64,000 nucleotides of DNA from Betaproteobacteria bacterium Ga0077526. GTDB taxonomy: Bacteria > Pseudomonadota > Gammaproteobacteria > Burkholderiales > Ga0077523. Positions 42,574 to 53,100 of the stretch are shown here, piece after piece. Under the pieces are notes generated by a model. The model did no database searches. It was not told the DNA's origin and saw nothing but the letters and a program-made list of their open reading frames with translations. The position numbers were made by a program, and so were the translations under genes. Each line of letters begins with the position of its first letter. The first letter of the stretch is position 1. The stretch lies in contig LNDV01000039.1 of assembly GCA_001464765.1 (NCBI GenBank), forward strand, positions 56,709 through 120,708. Direction: 5' to 3'.

Positions 42574-43505
42574 ACCGCCGCGCCGTGGTGCTGGCCTACC
42601 ACGACGTCGGGCATCGCTGTCTGAGCGTGCTCCTCGCCGGCGGTGTCGACGTCGCGCTGGTGATCACGCACCGGGATTCGCCAACCGAGAACATCTGGTT
42701 CGCCTCGGTCGCCGATCGCGCGCGGGAAGCCGGTGTTCCGGTGGCCTACGCCGAGGACCTCGATGCCGCCGCGCTGAAAGCCCGCATCGCCGACGCAAGA
42801 CCGGACTTCCTGTTCTCGTTCTACTTCCGCCAGATGCTGCCGCCGGACATCCTCGCGCTGGCACCGCGTGGCGCGTTGAACATCCACGGCTCTCTGCTGC
42901 CGCTGTACCGCGGACGCGTGCCGGTGAACTGGGCCGTGATCCGCGGCGAGACGCAGACCGGTGCCTCGCTGCACTACATGGTGACCAAGCCCGACGCCGG
43001 CGATCTGGTCGACCAGATGGCCATACCGATCCTGCCGGACGACACGGCCTTCGACGTGTTCCGCAAGGTCACCGTCGCCGCGGAGTGTGTCCTGCATCGG
43101 AGCCTCCCGGGGCTGCTGGCCGGCACCGCGCCGCGCCGATCCCTGGAACTGACCGCCGGCAGCTACTTCGGCGGCCGCCGTCCGGAGGACGGTCGCATCG
43201 ACTGGACGCTGCCTTCGCGCGACGTGCACAATCTTGTCCGTGGGGTGGCCCCGCCCTATCCGGGTGCCAGCACCCGTGTGCAGGGCCTGCCCGCAAGGGT
43301 GCTGCGAACGGGTCACCGGTCGCGGCCTTGCACGCAACCGCCCGGCACGCTGTTCGTCGACGACGGGCAACTGTGGGCCGCCTGCGGCGATGCTTCCGCC
43401 TTGCCGGTGTTTTCTCTCGAGATCGACGGTGCGCCCGTCGACCCCGCCGCCTTCACCCGCCGCTTCGGCCCGCAGGCCGCTGCCAGCCAACCCTCCCAGC
43501 CATGA
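42570..43505 (+). CDS. UDP-L-Ara4N formyltransferase (ArnA N-terminal domain as a separate protein)
   Basis: 311 residues matching the formyltransferase half of ArnA: YHDVGHRCLSVLL, the active-site block NIHGSLLPLYRGRVPVNW with Asn104 and His106, and DAGDLVDQ with the conserved Asp. It formylates UDP-L-Ara4N using 10-formyl-THF. In E. coli this domain is fused to the decarboxylase; here they are separate adjacent genes overlapping by ATGA (43502-43505). The C-terminal 60 residues are loosely conserved. Confidence 0.92.
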   Translation: MNRRAVVLAYHDVGHRCLSVLLAGGVDVALVITHRDSPTENIWFASVADRAREAGVPVAYAEDLDAAALKARIADARPDFLFSFYFRQMLPPDILALAPRGALNIHGSLLPLYRGRVPVNWAVIRGETQTGASLHYMVTKPDAGDLVDQMAIPILPDDTAFDVFRKVTVAAECVLHRSLPGLLAGTAPRRSLELTAGSYFGGRRPEDGRIDWTLPSRDVHNLVRGVAPPYPGASTRVQGLPARVLRTGHRSRPCTQPPGTLFVDDGQLWAACGDASALPVFSLEIDGAPVDPAAFTRRFGPQAAASQPSQP

Positions 43506-44545
43506 AAAAAATCCTGATCCTCGGCGTCAACGGCTTCATCGGCCATCACCTGTCCAAACGCATCATCGAGACCACCCCCTGGGAGGTCTACGGCATGGAC
43601 ATGCAAAGCGATCGCGTGTCGGATCTCACCGACCATCCGCGATTCCATTTCTTCGAGGGTGACATCACCATCAACAAGGAATGGATCGAGTACCACATCC
43701 GCAAGTGCGACACGGTGCTGCCGCTGGTGGCGATCGCCACCCCGGCGACGTACGTGAAGGAACCGCTGCGCGTGTTCGAACTGGACTTCGAGGCCAACCT
43801 GCCCATCGTCCGGTCGTGCGTGAAGTACCGCAAGCGCATCCTCTTCCCCAGCACCTCCGAGGTCTACGGGATGTGCCGCGATGCCGAGTTCGACCCGTAC
43901 GAGTCCGAACTCGTCGTGGGTCCGATCCCGAAGCAGCGCTGGATCTACTCCATCAGCAAGCAGCTCATGGACCGCGTCATCTGGGCCTATGGCGCCCAGG
44001 AAGGGCTCGACTTCACGCTGTTCCGTCCGTTCAACTGGATCGGCGCGGGTCTCGACAGCATCCACACGGCGAAGGAAGGCAGCTCGCGCGTGATCACCCA
44101 GTTCTTCGGTCACATCGTGCGCGGGGAGGAGATCCACCTCGTCGACGGTGGCGCCCAGAAACGCGCCTTCACTTACATCGACGACGGCGTCGACGCGCTG
44201 ATGCGCATGATCGCCAACGAAGGCGGCATCGCCTCCGGCAAGATCTACAACGTGGGCAATCCGGCCAACGAGTTCTCGGTGCGCGAGCTCGCCACCATGA
44301 TGCTGGAGCTCGCCATGAAGTACCCCGAGTACCGGGACACCGCCGCGAAGGTGCGCCTGATAGAGACGACGTCGGGCAACTACTACGGCGCGGGCTACCA
44401 GGACGTCCAGCACCGCATGCCGAAGATCACGAACACGACCGAAGACCTCGGCTGGACTCCCAAGGTCCCCATGGACCAGGCGCTGCGCCACATCTACGAC
44501 GCCTACCGCACGCAGGTGGCCGAGGCCCGCGGGCTGATGGACTGA
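43502..44545 (+). CDS. UDP-glucuronate oxidative decarboxylase (ArnA C-terminal domain as a separate protein)
   Basis: 347-residue short-chain dehydrogenase-fold enzyme. NAD loop GVNGFIGHHLSKR (8-20), ATPATYVKEPL, STSEVYGM and the YSISK catalytic Tyr/Lys segment; RPFNWIGAGLDSIHTAKEGSSRV is diagnostic of ArnA decarboxylase. It converts UDP-glucuronic acid to UDP-4-keto-pentose, the substrate of ArnB. The start ATG overlaps the formyltransferase stop. Confidence 0.95.
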   Translation: MKKILILGVNGFIGHHLSKRIIETTPWEVYGMDMQSDRVSDLTDHPRFHFFEGDITINKEWIEYHIRKCDTVLPLVAIATPATYVKEPLRVFELDFEANLPIVRSCVKYRKRILFPSTSEVYGMCRDAEFDPYESELVVGPIPKQRWIYSISKQLMDRVIWAYGAQEGLDFTLFRPFNWIGAGLDSIHTAKEGSSRVITQFFGHIVRGEEIHLVDGGAQKRAFTYIDDGVDALMRMIANEGGIASGKIYNVGNPANEFSVRELATMMLELAMKYPEYRDTAAKVRLIETTSGNYYGAGYQDVQHRMPKITNTTEDLGWTPKVPMDQALRHIYDAYRTQVAEARGLMD

Positions 44546-44552
44546 GTCCGCC

Positions 44553-45470
44553 ATGAAGATCGCCCTGAAGGTCGACGTCGACACCTATCGCGGCACGCGC
44601 GAAGGCGTGCCCCAGCTCGTGGATGTGCTGCGCCGCCGCTCGGCGGGCGCGAGCTTCCTCTTCAGCTTGGGCCCGGACCACACGGGGCGGGCGATCCGCC
44701 GCGTGTTCCGCAAGGGCTTCGCGAAGAAGGTGAAGCGCACGTCCGTCGTGTCGCACTACGGATTGCTCACGCTCATGTACGGCACGCTGCTGCCCGGACC
44801 GGACATCGGCAAGCGTTGCGCGGACGAACTGCGCGCGGTGCGCGACGCCGGCTTCGAGGTGGGCGTGCACACGTGGGATCACGTCCGCTGGCAGGATGGC
44901 GTGGCCGATGCCGACGAAGCCTGGACGCGCCGCGAGATGGAACGCGCGTGCGAACGCTTCCAGGAGATCTTCGGCGAAGCCCCGCGACTGCACGGCGCGG
45001 CGGGCTGGCAGATGAACCGCTATGCCTACCGGCTCACGCAGCGGATGGGATTCGACTACTGCTCCGACACACGCGGCGCCCATCCCTTCGTGCCGCTCTA
45101 CCAGGGCGAGATCATCGCGTGTCCTCAGCTTCCGACCACGCTGCCGACGCTGGACGAACTGATCGGCCGCGACGGTCTCGACGAGGAATCCGTGGTGGAT
45201 CATCTTCTCGACCGCACCCGGAACATTCCTCCGACGGGCCATGTCTACACGCTGCACGCCGAACTGGAAGGGCGCAAGCTTCTGCCGGTGTTCGAGAAGC
45301 TCATCACCGGCTGGAAGGCGCAGGGGTACGATCTCGTGAGCCTGCGCGACTATTTCGACACCCTGCCCTCCAAGGCCCTGCCCCGCCACGAAGTCGCCAC
45401 CGGCGAGGTGGCGGGCCGCAGCGGCGCCCTGGCGATCCAGGGCCCGGAGTTTCTCGCCCGGTTCGCGTGA
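44553..45470 (+). CDS. arnD: ArnD-like undecaprenyl-phosphate-Ara4FN deformylase
   Basis: 305-residue NodB-type polysaccharide deacetylase. Opens KIALKVDVDTYRGTREGVP (catalytic Asp pair), with SFLFSLGPDHTGRA and the metal-binding GVHTWDHVRWQD motif; LHGAAGWQMNRYAYRL and HVYTLHAELEG follow. It removes the formyl group from the lipid-linked sugar before flipping. Last gene of the Arn operon, 7 bp after the decarboxylase. Confidence 0.94.
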   Translation: MKIALKVDVDTYRGTREGVPQLVDVLRRRSAGASFLFSLGPDHTGRAIRRVFRKGFAKKVKRTSVVSHYGLLTLMYGTLLPGPDIGKRCADELRAVRDAGFEVGVHTWDHVRWQDGVADADEAWTRREMERACERFQEIFGEAPRLHGAAGWQMNRYAYRLTQRMGFDYCSDTRGAHPFVPLYQGEIIACPQLPTTLPTLDELIGRDGLDEESVVDHLLDRTRNIPPTGHVYTLHAELEGRKLLPVFEKLITGWKAQGYDLVSLRDYFDTLPSKALPRHEVATGEVAGRSGALAIQGPEFLARFA

Positions 45471-45516
45471 CCATCCCACGCCCCACAACAGACCAACGAC
45501 CAGGAGCACCCAGACC

Positions 45517-45975
45517 ATGCTCGAGAATCTTCCCGTTCCCGATTTCACCCTGCCCGCCACCAGCGGCAAGACCTTCCGGATGGCCGACCACAAGGGCCGC
45601 AACGTCGTCATCTACTTCTACCCGAAGGACGACACGCCGGGCTGCACGACCGAAGGGGCGCAGTTCCGAGATCTGATCGCCGAGTTCCACGGCGCCGACT
45701 GCGACATCTACGGTGTCTCCCGCGACACGCTCGCCTCGCACGAGAAGTTCAAGGGCAAGATGGCGTTTCCCTTCGAACTGCTCGCCGACACGGACGAGGC
45801 CGTGTGCAACATGTTCGGTGTCATCAAGATGAAGAACATGTATGGCAAACAGGTTCGTGGGATCGAGCGCAGCACCTTCCTCATCGACAAGAACGGGGTC
45901 GTGCGCAAGGAATGGCGCGGCGTGAAGGTCCCCGGCCACGTGGACGAGGTCCTGGCGGCCGTGAAGGCACTGTAG
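45517..45975 (+). CDS. bcp: Bcp/PrxQ-type thiol peroxidase
   Basis: 152-residue peroxiredoxin reducing hydrogen and organic peroxides. Peroxidatic Cys43 lies in DTPGCTTEG. The resolving cysteine five residues later found in E. coli Bcp is absent; Cys62 (GADCDIYG) is the only nearby cysteine, so resolution may be intermolecular or through another thiol. GVSRDTLASHEKF and RSTFLIDKNGVV are family blocks. AGGAG precedes the start. Confidence 0.95.
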   Translation: MLENLPVPDFTLPATSGKTFRMADHKGRNVVIYFYPKDDTPGCTTEGAQFRDLIAEFHGADCDIYGVSRDTLASHEKFKGKMAFPFELLADTDEAVCNMFGVIKMKNMYGKQVRGIERSTFLIDKNGVVRKEWRGVKVPGHVDEVLAAVKAL

Positions 45976-46029
45976 CCCCCGCCCGCGGGCGGGCCCAGGC
46001 ACATCAAGAAGAACGAATCGGAACACAGC

Positions 46030-47457
46030 ATGACGTCGAAGTCTCCCGAAGCACCCGCCCAGCCTGTCCCGCAGTCCGCCGCCACCAAGCTCTTCGTGCT
46101 CGACACCAACGTGCTGATGCACGACCCCACGAGCCTGTTCCGCTTCGAGGAACACGACATCTTCCTGCCGATGGCGACGCTCGAGGAACTGGACGCCAGC
46201 AAGAAGGGGATGTCGGAGGTCTCGCGCAACGCCCGCCAGGCCTCGCGCTTCATCGACGAGATGCTCGCGCGCTCCAGCGCCGACATGGCCGACGGCATTC
46301 CGCTAGACAGCCATGGCAAGGAGGCCACCGGCCGTCTGTATCTCCAGACCGAGGCCATCGTCGGGGAACTGCCCGCGCGACTGCCTGCCGGCAAGGCGGA
46401 CAACCAGATCCTCGGCGTGGTCCGCCATCTCCAGGAGACGCATGCCCCGCGCCAGGTGATCCTGGTGTCGAAGGACATCAACATGCGCATCAAGGCGCGA
46501 GCGCTGGGGCTCGCCGCCGAGGACTACTTCAACGACAAGGCGCTGGAGGACACGGACCTCCTCTACACCGGCACCCGGGAACTGCCGCCGACCTTCTGGG
46601 ACGATCACGGCAAGGACATGGAGTCCTGGCAGCAGCAGGGCACCACCTACTACCGGGTGCAGGGCCCGCTCACCTCCAGCCTGCTCGTGAACGAATTCGT
46701 GCATCTGGACGGCGAGCAGCCCTTCAGCGCCCAGGTGCGCGAGCGCAGCGGCAAGAGCGCGATCCTCGCGACACTGCGCGACTTCACGCACCAGAAGAAC
46801 AGCGTGTGGGGCATCACCGCGCGCAACCGCGAGCAGAACTTCGCGCTCAATCTGCTCATGAGTCCGGAGATCGATTTCGTCACGCTGCTCGGGCAGGCGG
46901 GCACGGGCAAGACGCTGCTCACCCTCGCCGCAGGGCTTTCACAGGTCCTCGACGAACCGCGCTATTCCGAAATCATCATGACCCGGGTCACGGTGCCCGT
47001 GGGCGAGGACATCGGCTTCCTGCCCGGCACCGAGGAAGAGAAGATGGCGCCCTGGATGGGCGCGCTGGAAGACAATCTGGAAGTGCTGAACCACACCGAC
47101 GACGAAGCGGGTGAGTGGGGACGCGCAGCCACGCGCGATCTGATCCGCTCCCGCATCAAGGTGAAGTCGCTCAACTTCATGCGCGGGCGGACCTTCCTCA
47201 AGAAGTTCCTCATCATCGACGAGGCGCAGAACCTCACGCCCAAGCAGATGAAGACGCTCATCACCCGCGCCGGCCCCGGCACCAAGGTCGTCTGCCTGGG
47301 CAACATCGCGCAGATCGACACGCCTTACCTGACCGAAGGCAGTTCCGGCCTGACGTATGTGGTGGATCGCTTCAAGGGCTGGGCGCACAGCGGCCACGTG
47401 ACGCTGCAGCGCGGCGAGCGTTCGCGGCTGGCGGATTTCGCGGCGGAAGTGCTGTAG
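46030..47457 (+). CDS. PIN-PhoH fusion ATPase (PhoH2/YlaK type)
   Basis: 475 residues. N-terminal PIN RNase domain (about 20-150: FVLDTNVLMHDP, ATLEELDASK, DNQILGVV with acidic residues for metal) fused to a PhoH P-loop ATPase (GQAGTGKT about 287-294; FLIIDEAQN about 392-400; FMRGRTF). Such proteins unwind and cut RNA in characterised mycobacterial homologues. Located after bcp. A hairpin follows the stop. Confidence 0.92.
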   Translation: MTSKSPEAPAQPVPQSAATKLFVLDTNVLMHDPTSLFRFEEHDIFLPMATLEELDASKKGMSEVSRNARQASRFIDEMLARSSADMADGIPLDSHGKEATGRLYLQTEAIVGELPARLPAGKADNQILGVVRHLQETHAPRQVILVSKDINMRIKARALGLAAEDYFNDKALEDTDLLYTGTRELPPTFWDDHGKDMESWQQQGTTYYRVQGPLTSSLLVNEFVHLDGEQPFSAQVRERSGKSAILATLRDFTHQKNSVWGITARNREQNFALNLLMSPEIDFVTLLGQAGTGKTLLTLAAGLSQVLDEPRYSEIIMTRVTVPVGEDIGFLPGTEEEKMAPWMGALEDNLEVLNHTDDEAGEWGRAATRDLIRSRIKVKSLNFMRGRTFLKKFLIIDEAQNLTPKQMKTLITRAGPGTKVVCLGNIAQIDTPYLTEGSSGLTYVVDRFKGWAHSGHVTLQRGERSRLADFAAEVL

Positions 47458-47461
47458 GGAA

Positions 47462-47529
47462 AGCCCGGAAGTCGCGACACCGGCGGCCCTCGCCGGTATC
47501 GCATGCGTCCGTGAACTCGTGCCCGGGCT
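47462..47529. terminator. Nested hairpins between convergent phoH-like and cupin genes
   Basis: AGCCCGG (47462-47468) pairs with CCGGGCT (47523-47529) around an inner stem GCGACACCGGC/GCCGGTATCGC (47474-47484 with 47492-47502, 10 of 11 pairs). A bidirectional transcript end is plausible; no T-run is seen. Confidence 0.4.
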
Positions 47530-47998
47530 ACTTCTTCACCGGCTCCTTCGCCGGTACCACGTTCGTCCCGCTCGGGCCGACGCCGCTGATCTGGACGATC
47601 ACTTCCTCGTCCTTCGCGCCGTCGTAGTGAACCTCGCCGGGCGTGTGCACCGCGAAGCCGCCGGTCGGGACCGGGACCGTCGCATCCGGGTCGAAGACAT
47701 CGCCCGTGCCCGCCCACCACGTGCCCTTGATCACGACGACATAGCGGGCTTCCGGATGCCAGTGCGGGCGGCTCATCGTGTGCGGCGCGAACTTGGCGCG
47801 GATCGTGTACATGCCAGCCTCCCTGGGATTGCCGGCGAGCACAACGAACTGCACGCCCGGCAGGCCGGGATAGTCCTTCCATTCGAGCCGGCTCGGGTCG
47901 GTGATCGTGATCGACTGGTCACCCGTCTCGCCAGCCATCGCCGGTGCGCCACTCGCGAGCAGCAAGGCGCCGATCGCGATCTTCATCCGGAACTTCAT
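47528..47998 (-). CDS. Exported cupin-domain protein
   Basis: 156 residues with a signal peptide (KIAIGALLLASGAPAMA) and a single cupin: metal-binding His residues in MSRPHWHPEARYVVVIKG and a second motif around AVHTPGEVHYDG. This resembles periplasmic cupins of the ChrR/DUF4437 kind. Function cannot be assigned. The ATG at 47998 follows GGAGAGAGAAGG closely. Confidence 0.85.
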   Translation of the reverse strand: MKFRMKIAIGALLLASGAPAMAGETGDQSITITDPSRLEWKDYPGLPGVQFVVLAGNPREAGMYTIRAKFAPHTMSRPHWHPEARYVVVIKGTWWAGTGDVFDPDATVPVPTGGFAVHTPGEVHYDGAKDEEVIVQISGVGPSGTNVVPAKEPVKK

Positions 47999-48295
47999 CC
48001 TTCTCTCTCCTAGAAAAAATCCCATCCCCGGGCGGCGGAAAGTGCCTGCCGGGCGCGAAGCCGGAACATTACCGCCCTCCGTGGAAAAAGTGTTCCCATT
48101 TTTTCCCGGCGTTAGGACCAGACAGAGAACGATTTTCCGCAAGTCTTCCGGAAAGGTTGCAGATTCACGGCAAAGGAATCCGGCGAAGAAACGGGTCAAT
48201 CGGAGGTAGACTTCCGCCTCGTTGCGATGCCCCCCTGCAGCGGGCGTCGAAACCCGCGCGTTTTCGCGCCCGAGGACACGCCACCGAGTCAGAAG

Positions 48296-50161
48296 ATGGA
48301 CAACCCTGCGGATACCACGCTATTGGAACGCCTGAGCGCCCACTGGGAGAGCCAGTCGCCGCTCAAACGCATCCTCTGGACCGTGGGCGGATCGCTCGCG
48401 CTGTCCGAGGGCATCACGGCGACCATGAGCCTCCTGCTGCTCGGTCGGATCGATTCGGGCTATCTGCTCACCGGATTCGTCGCGTCGGTGCTGGTGTCGC
48501 TCCTGGTGAGCGCGCTCGTACTCACCTTCGACATGTGGCTGGAGCGCGAACGCCGCCGTGCGATGGAAGCTCAGGCGCGCGAACGCGCCTTCCTCGAAGC
48601 CGTCCTCGATGCCCTTCCCATTCCCACTCTCGTGAAGGACGAAGCGGGTCGCTTTGTCATCGTAAGCCGGGAAGCCTGCGCCGTCTTGCAGAAACCCCGC
48701 GAGGCCCTCCTGGGACGCACCGACGCGGACGTGTCCCCGCCAGACATTGCAAAGATCGTCGCGCAGGAGGACGCGCAGGTCATCGCCACCGGTCATACGC
48801 TCCGCGCGGAAGTCCAGTTTCCGGTGGCCGGCGGGATCCCCCGCTGGTTCGAGAAGTGCAAATCCGCGGTGACCCTCGCCGGCGGTGCGCGCTTCACCAT
48901 CGCCGCCGCGCTCGACATCGACGAGCGGCGGCGCGCGGAGGAAGCGCTGCGGGAGAGCGAAGCCTTTCTGCGCGCTGCGACGTGGGCCGCGGACGTGCGC
49001 CTTTGGTCCTGGTCCGTGAAGGAGGACATCCTGCACCTCACGGACCCGTTGCGCCGCCGCCTGGGCTACTCCGAGCAGGAACTCCCCGATGACTGGGCGA
49101 GCCTGGACGCGCTGGTCCATCCGGATGACCGGGAACACTTCGCCGCGGCCCGCAACCAGGCACGTGCTTCCCGGGACGACCGCTGCGAGCAGGAGTTCCG
49201 CATGCGCCACCGCGATGGGCACTGGGTGTGGATCCTCTCCCGCGCGCGCATCGAGCGGGACCCCGAAGGCAAGGCAATCCGCTTCGTGGGCGGTCATCTG
49301 GACATCACGGCACGCAACGAGGCCGAGGCCGTCATCCGCGACCATCGCGACGCCCTGGCGCGCGAAGTTGAGAGCCGCACAAAGGAACTCGTTGCCGCCC
49401 GCAACGCCGCCGAGGCCGCCAACCGCGCCAAGTCGGCATTCCTCGCGAACATGTCGCACGAGTTGCGCACCCCGCTCCATTCGGTGCTCTCGTTCTCGCG
49501 CCTGGGCCTCGGCACTGCCGCCCGCGGCGAAACCGCGCCGGAGAAGCTCGCACGGTTCTTCGGCAACATCGAGCAGAGCGCAACCCGCCTGCAGTCTTTG
49601 GTCGACGACCTGCTCGACCTGTCCGAACTCGAGGCGGGGACCGTCGAACTGGCCCGGGCGCCCGAGGATGCCGAGGCGCTGGCGACGCTCGTCCTCGACG
49701 AGATGCGCCCCCTCGCTCAGGTGAAGCGCATGGAACTCGCCCTTCAGGCATCGCTCTCGGGAGAGCGCTACAGCGTCGATGGCGCCAGGCTCGGTCAGGT
49801 GCTGCGTCAGCTGCTGTCGAATGCCATCCGGTACTCGCCGGAAGACACGACGGTGGTCGTGCGGCTGCGCGACGACATCGTCACGGACGACGCCGGCGCA
49901 GCCAGGCAAGCCCTGCGGATGGAGGTGATCGACGAAGGTGTCGGCATTCCGGAAGAAGAACTGGCAACCGTGTTCGACCGGTTCGTCGAAGGCAGCAAGA
50001 CACGCAGCGGTGCCGGCGGCACAGGACTGGGACTGGCGATCTGCCGCCTGATCGTCGCCCTGCACGGCGGGCGCATCCGGGCGGAACGCAACGCCGTGCG
50101 GGGCACCACGATCGCGGTCGTCCTGCCCCAGCCGGCTGCCGCCCCCGTACCGTCCGCATAG
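48296..50161 (+). CDS. Membrane-anchored PAS-domain sensor histidine kinase
   Basis: 621 residues from ATG 48296; an in-frame ATG at 48227 would add 23 residues that look non-coding. Two hydrophobic segments (about 25-45, 50-75), then two PAS domains (about 95-210 and 220-340; second with HRDGHWVWILSRARIERD and a PAC), a coiled linker, HisKA with phospho-acceptor His in MSHELRTPLHS (about 386), and HATPase_c with N-box QLLSNAIRYS, DEGVGIPEEE and GGTGLGLAI. No response regulator is adjacent, so it is an orphan kinase; the signal is unknown. Confidence 0.93.
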   Translation: MDNPADTTLLERLSAHWESQSPLKRILWTVGGSLALSEGITATMSLLLLGRIDSGYLLTGFVASVLVSLLVSALVLTFDMWLERERRRAMEAQARERAFLEAVLDALPIPTLVKDEAGRFVIVSREACAVLQKPREALLGRTDADVSPPDIAKIVAQEDAQVIATGHTLRAEVQFPVAGGIPRWFEKCKSAVTLAGGARFTIAAALDIDERRRAEEALRESEAFLRAATWAADVRLWSWSVKEDILHLTDPLRRRLGYSEQELPDDWASLDALVHPDDREHFAAARNQARASRDDRCEQEFRMRHRDGHWVWILSRARIERDPEGKAIRFVGGHLDITARNEAEAVIRDHRDALAREVESRTKELVAARNAAEAANRAKSAFLANMSHELRTPLHSVLSFSRLGLGTAARGETAPEKLARFFGNIEQSATRLQSLVDDLLDLSELEAGTVELARAPEDAEALATLVLDEMRPLAQVKRMELALQASLSGERYSVDGARLGQVLRQLLSNAIRYSPEDTTVVVRLRDDIVTDDAGAARQALRMEVIDEGVGIPEEELATVFDRFVEGSKTRSGAGGTGLGLAICRLIVALHGGRIRAERNAVRGTTIAVVLPQPAAAPVPSA

Positions 50162-50187
50162 GAAAGGTCCGTCGGGCAGCGCTTCGC

Positions 50188-53100
50188 CTACTTGCCCACC
50201 ACCACGTTGGCGTTCGGAAACTCGCCGAACATCTCCGGCGCGTACATGGCCTCGACGCGGGTCGCAGGCAGATGGAACTGTCCTGGCGTGTTGAGCCGCA
50301 GGTTGTACTCGATGCGCCACGATCCCTTGGGCACGTAGACGTAGTAGCTCCGGAAGGCGTCGAATGCGCGCTCCTCGAATGCCGTCCAGAGCGCGCCGTC
50401 ACTGGAGGAGCGTCCCTTCAGCATCTCGCTGTCGTTGCCGAGCCCGCTGCCCAGGATCGTCGCGCCGGCGGGCACGGGATCGTCCACCACCACCCAGGTC
50501 ATGTCGGCCTGGGCTTCGAGATCCAGGCGCACGCGCACGACATTGCCAATCGACAGACCGCCGCCGCCATCGATGACAGTCACTGTCTTGCGGATCCGAT
50601 AGCCGGACTCGTAAGGCTCGGTGCGCGGAATCGCCGCACGGCTCTGCACCGTGGCCCATGGCGTACCGCCGCCTTCGTGGGTCAGCTTGAGGTCACGGGT
50701 CTGCGCCGGCCACTCGAAACTCATCGAGGCGCCGTCGTCCGTCCCGCGCCACACATGTTTGCGCGCGGCATCGCCGAGTACGCCGGTGGTAGCCCCGGCG
50801 ACCGGCTGCGACTCGAAGCGCTGGGAGAACTTCTCCATGGCGAGAGTGCCCCACGCGTTTGCGACCGTCGTGTCCCAGTGCCCGCGTTTCTGGCGCAACC
50901 AGGATCCCCGCGCGAGGCGCGGGAGGTCTTCCTTCCAGCGCGGATGGTCCAGTACCGCAAGCAGCATCCGATTGGCGTTCACGTCGCCGCTCACCATGAG
51001 CCACCACAGCGCGTCGCGCTGTTCCGTCGAGAACCCCAGGCGGGTGCCCTGCAGATCGAGCCGCGTGCGAAGAATGTTCTCGGCCTGCTTCGCATGCTTC
51101 TCGCGATCGGGCATGGCATCCCAGCGCTGCGCGATCGCGAGCCAGTCGATCACGGCGGAGGTCGGCCACAGATCCGGGCGCAGTTCGAAAGTGGACAGCA
51201 CCGCCGGATCGACCGTCTCGCCATGACGGGTGAGCGCATCGAGCGCCGCGATCTTGCGGATCGCGAGATCGGCTGCCGGATAGATGCCCGGGCGCGACAA
51301 CCGCCCGGCCACGAAGTCGCCGAGACCACGCTTCAGGCTCGCCGAGACATTCTCGGGCAGGTCCCAACCGGCCTCATGGGAGATCGCGAGGACATAGGCG
51401 GACAGCACCTCGCTGCCCTCGGCCATGGACGGGAAGTACTTCGCGAGCCCGTTGCGATCGAGATAGCCAGGCATGGTGCCGACGATCGATCGCCACTGGG
51501 CGGAATCGCGCAGCGCCACGGCCTTCGACACACGCTGCTCCAGGCAACTGTAGGGATAGGCCCCCATGTAGTCGCGTACGCCCGTGAGGCCATTGCCCAA
51601 CTGCGGCGTGAGGTTCACCCGCAGTTCCCCTTTGCCGGAGATCGCCGCAGCCGGAGGCGCGACCGGCATCGTGAGCGAGCCGTCGATCCGGGCGAGCGTG
51701 GCCTGCACCACCTGCACGGGAACCGCGACGCCGACCTTCTGGCTCACTTTCATCGAGTCGGCCGCCCCACCTTCCGCAGCCACTTCGCGTGCGCTCGCCG
51801 TCCACTGCAGCGCCGAGGTGCTGGCGGGTACCGTCACCGTCCAGGAGACATTCGCCGCCTCGCCCGCCGCGAGCGAGACCGGGCGTTTCTCGAGCGTCAC
51901 GGCACCGGACTTGCCCCCTACCGGCGCGAACGCGGCCTCGAGTTCCACCTCCATCGCCCGCGCGCTCGCATTGCGAACCGTGAAGGTGGCCGTGTAGCGG
52001 TCCGTCTCGCGCACGACCGGCGGCAGACCGGAGATGAGTTGCAGATCCTGCGCGCTGCGCACCGACGTGCTGCCGGTGCCGAACAGGCCGGCCCCCGCCG
52101 AGGCGATCGCCACGATGCGGAAGCTCGTGAGCGAGTCGTTGATCGGCACGTCCACTTCCGCCCGCCCGTTCGCATCGAGCTTCACGCGACCGCGCCACAG
52201 GAGGAGCGTGTCGAACAGTTCGCGCGACACCTGGCGTCCGCCCCCGCCACCGGGCGCCAGCGCCTTCTTGCCGAAGTGGCGCCGGCCGATCACCTGGGAC
52301 ACCGCCGTGGACGTTTCGACGTCGATGCCGCGCGGATGCATCATGGCTTCCAGCAGTTGCCACGAGGTGTTGGGCATCAGATCGAGCAGTGCTTCGTCGA
52401 CGGCCGCCACAGCGACCTCGGCTCCCTTGGGGAGCGCTTTGCCGTCGGCGCGTTCCACCTGGATGGCCACCCTGGCCTTCTCGCGGGTGCGATAGACCCC
52501 ACGCTCCGGCGTGACCTTGACCTGCAGCGTGTGCGCTTTCCAGCCCACGCGAACGTTCGTCACGCCGAGACGGAACGCCGGCCTCCCGAGATCCACGAGC
52601 GCCGTGGGCTGCACGCCGGCGACGCGCCCGCGTACCGCCAGCACGGAGATGAAGGCGTTCGGCGCGTAGTTGCCGGCCAGGGGGACCTTCACCACAGGTG
52701 CCTTGCCGGACAGCGTCGTCACGAAGGCATCGAGAATGCCTTCGCGTTCCACCGTCACCAGAGCCGTGGCCTTCCGGAACGGCGCCCGTACCTGCACCAC
52801 CGCCGACTCGCCGGGTTCGTACCGCGGCTTCTCGGGCAACACGTCCATTCGGTCGTCGTTCCCGACTTCGAACCACCACTCGCCCGAGCCCGCGACCCAG
52901 GCGTCCGCGTGGGCCACTGCCACCTTGCCGTCGGCATCCGTGGCCCGCGCCCGGAACACGACGTTGCCGGACTGCGCGACCGGGGCATCGCAAGCGACGA
53001 CGCCGCGCGTGTCAGTGTCGCCCGTGCAGAACTCGCCGATGCGCTTGAGCGAATCGCCGTACTCGTAGGCGTAGAACCCGCCCACCAGCCGCTTGCGGTG

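Noticed and set aside
45978..45993. Perfect palindrome CCCGCCCGCGGGCGGG after bcp as a terminator
   Set aside because: No loop and no T-run; likely chance in very GC-rich sequence, though a weak transcript end cannot be excluded.
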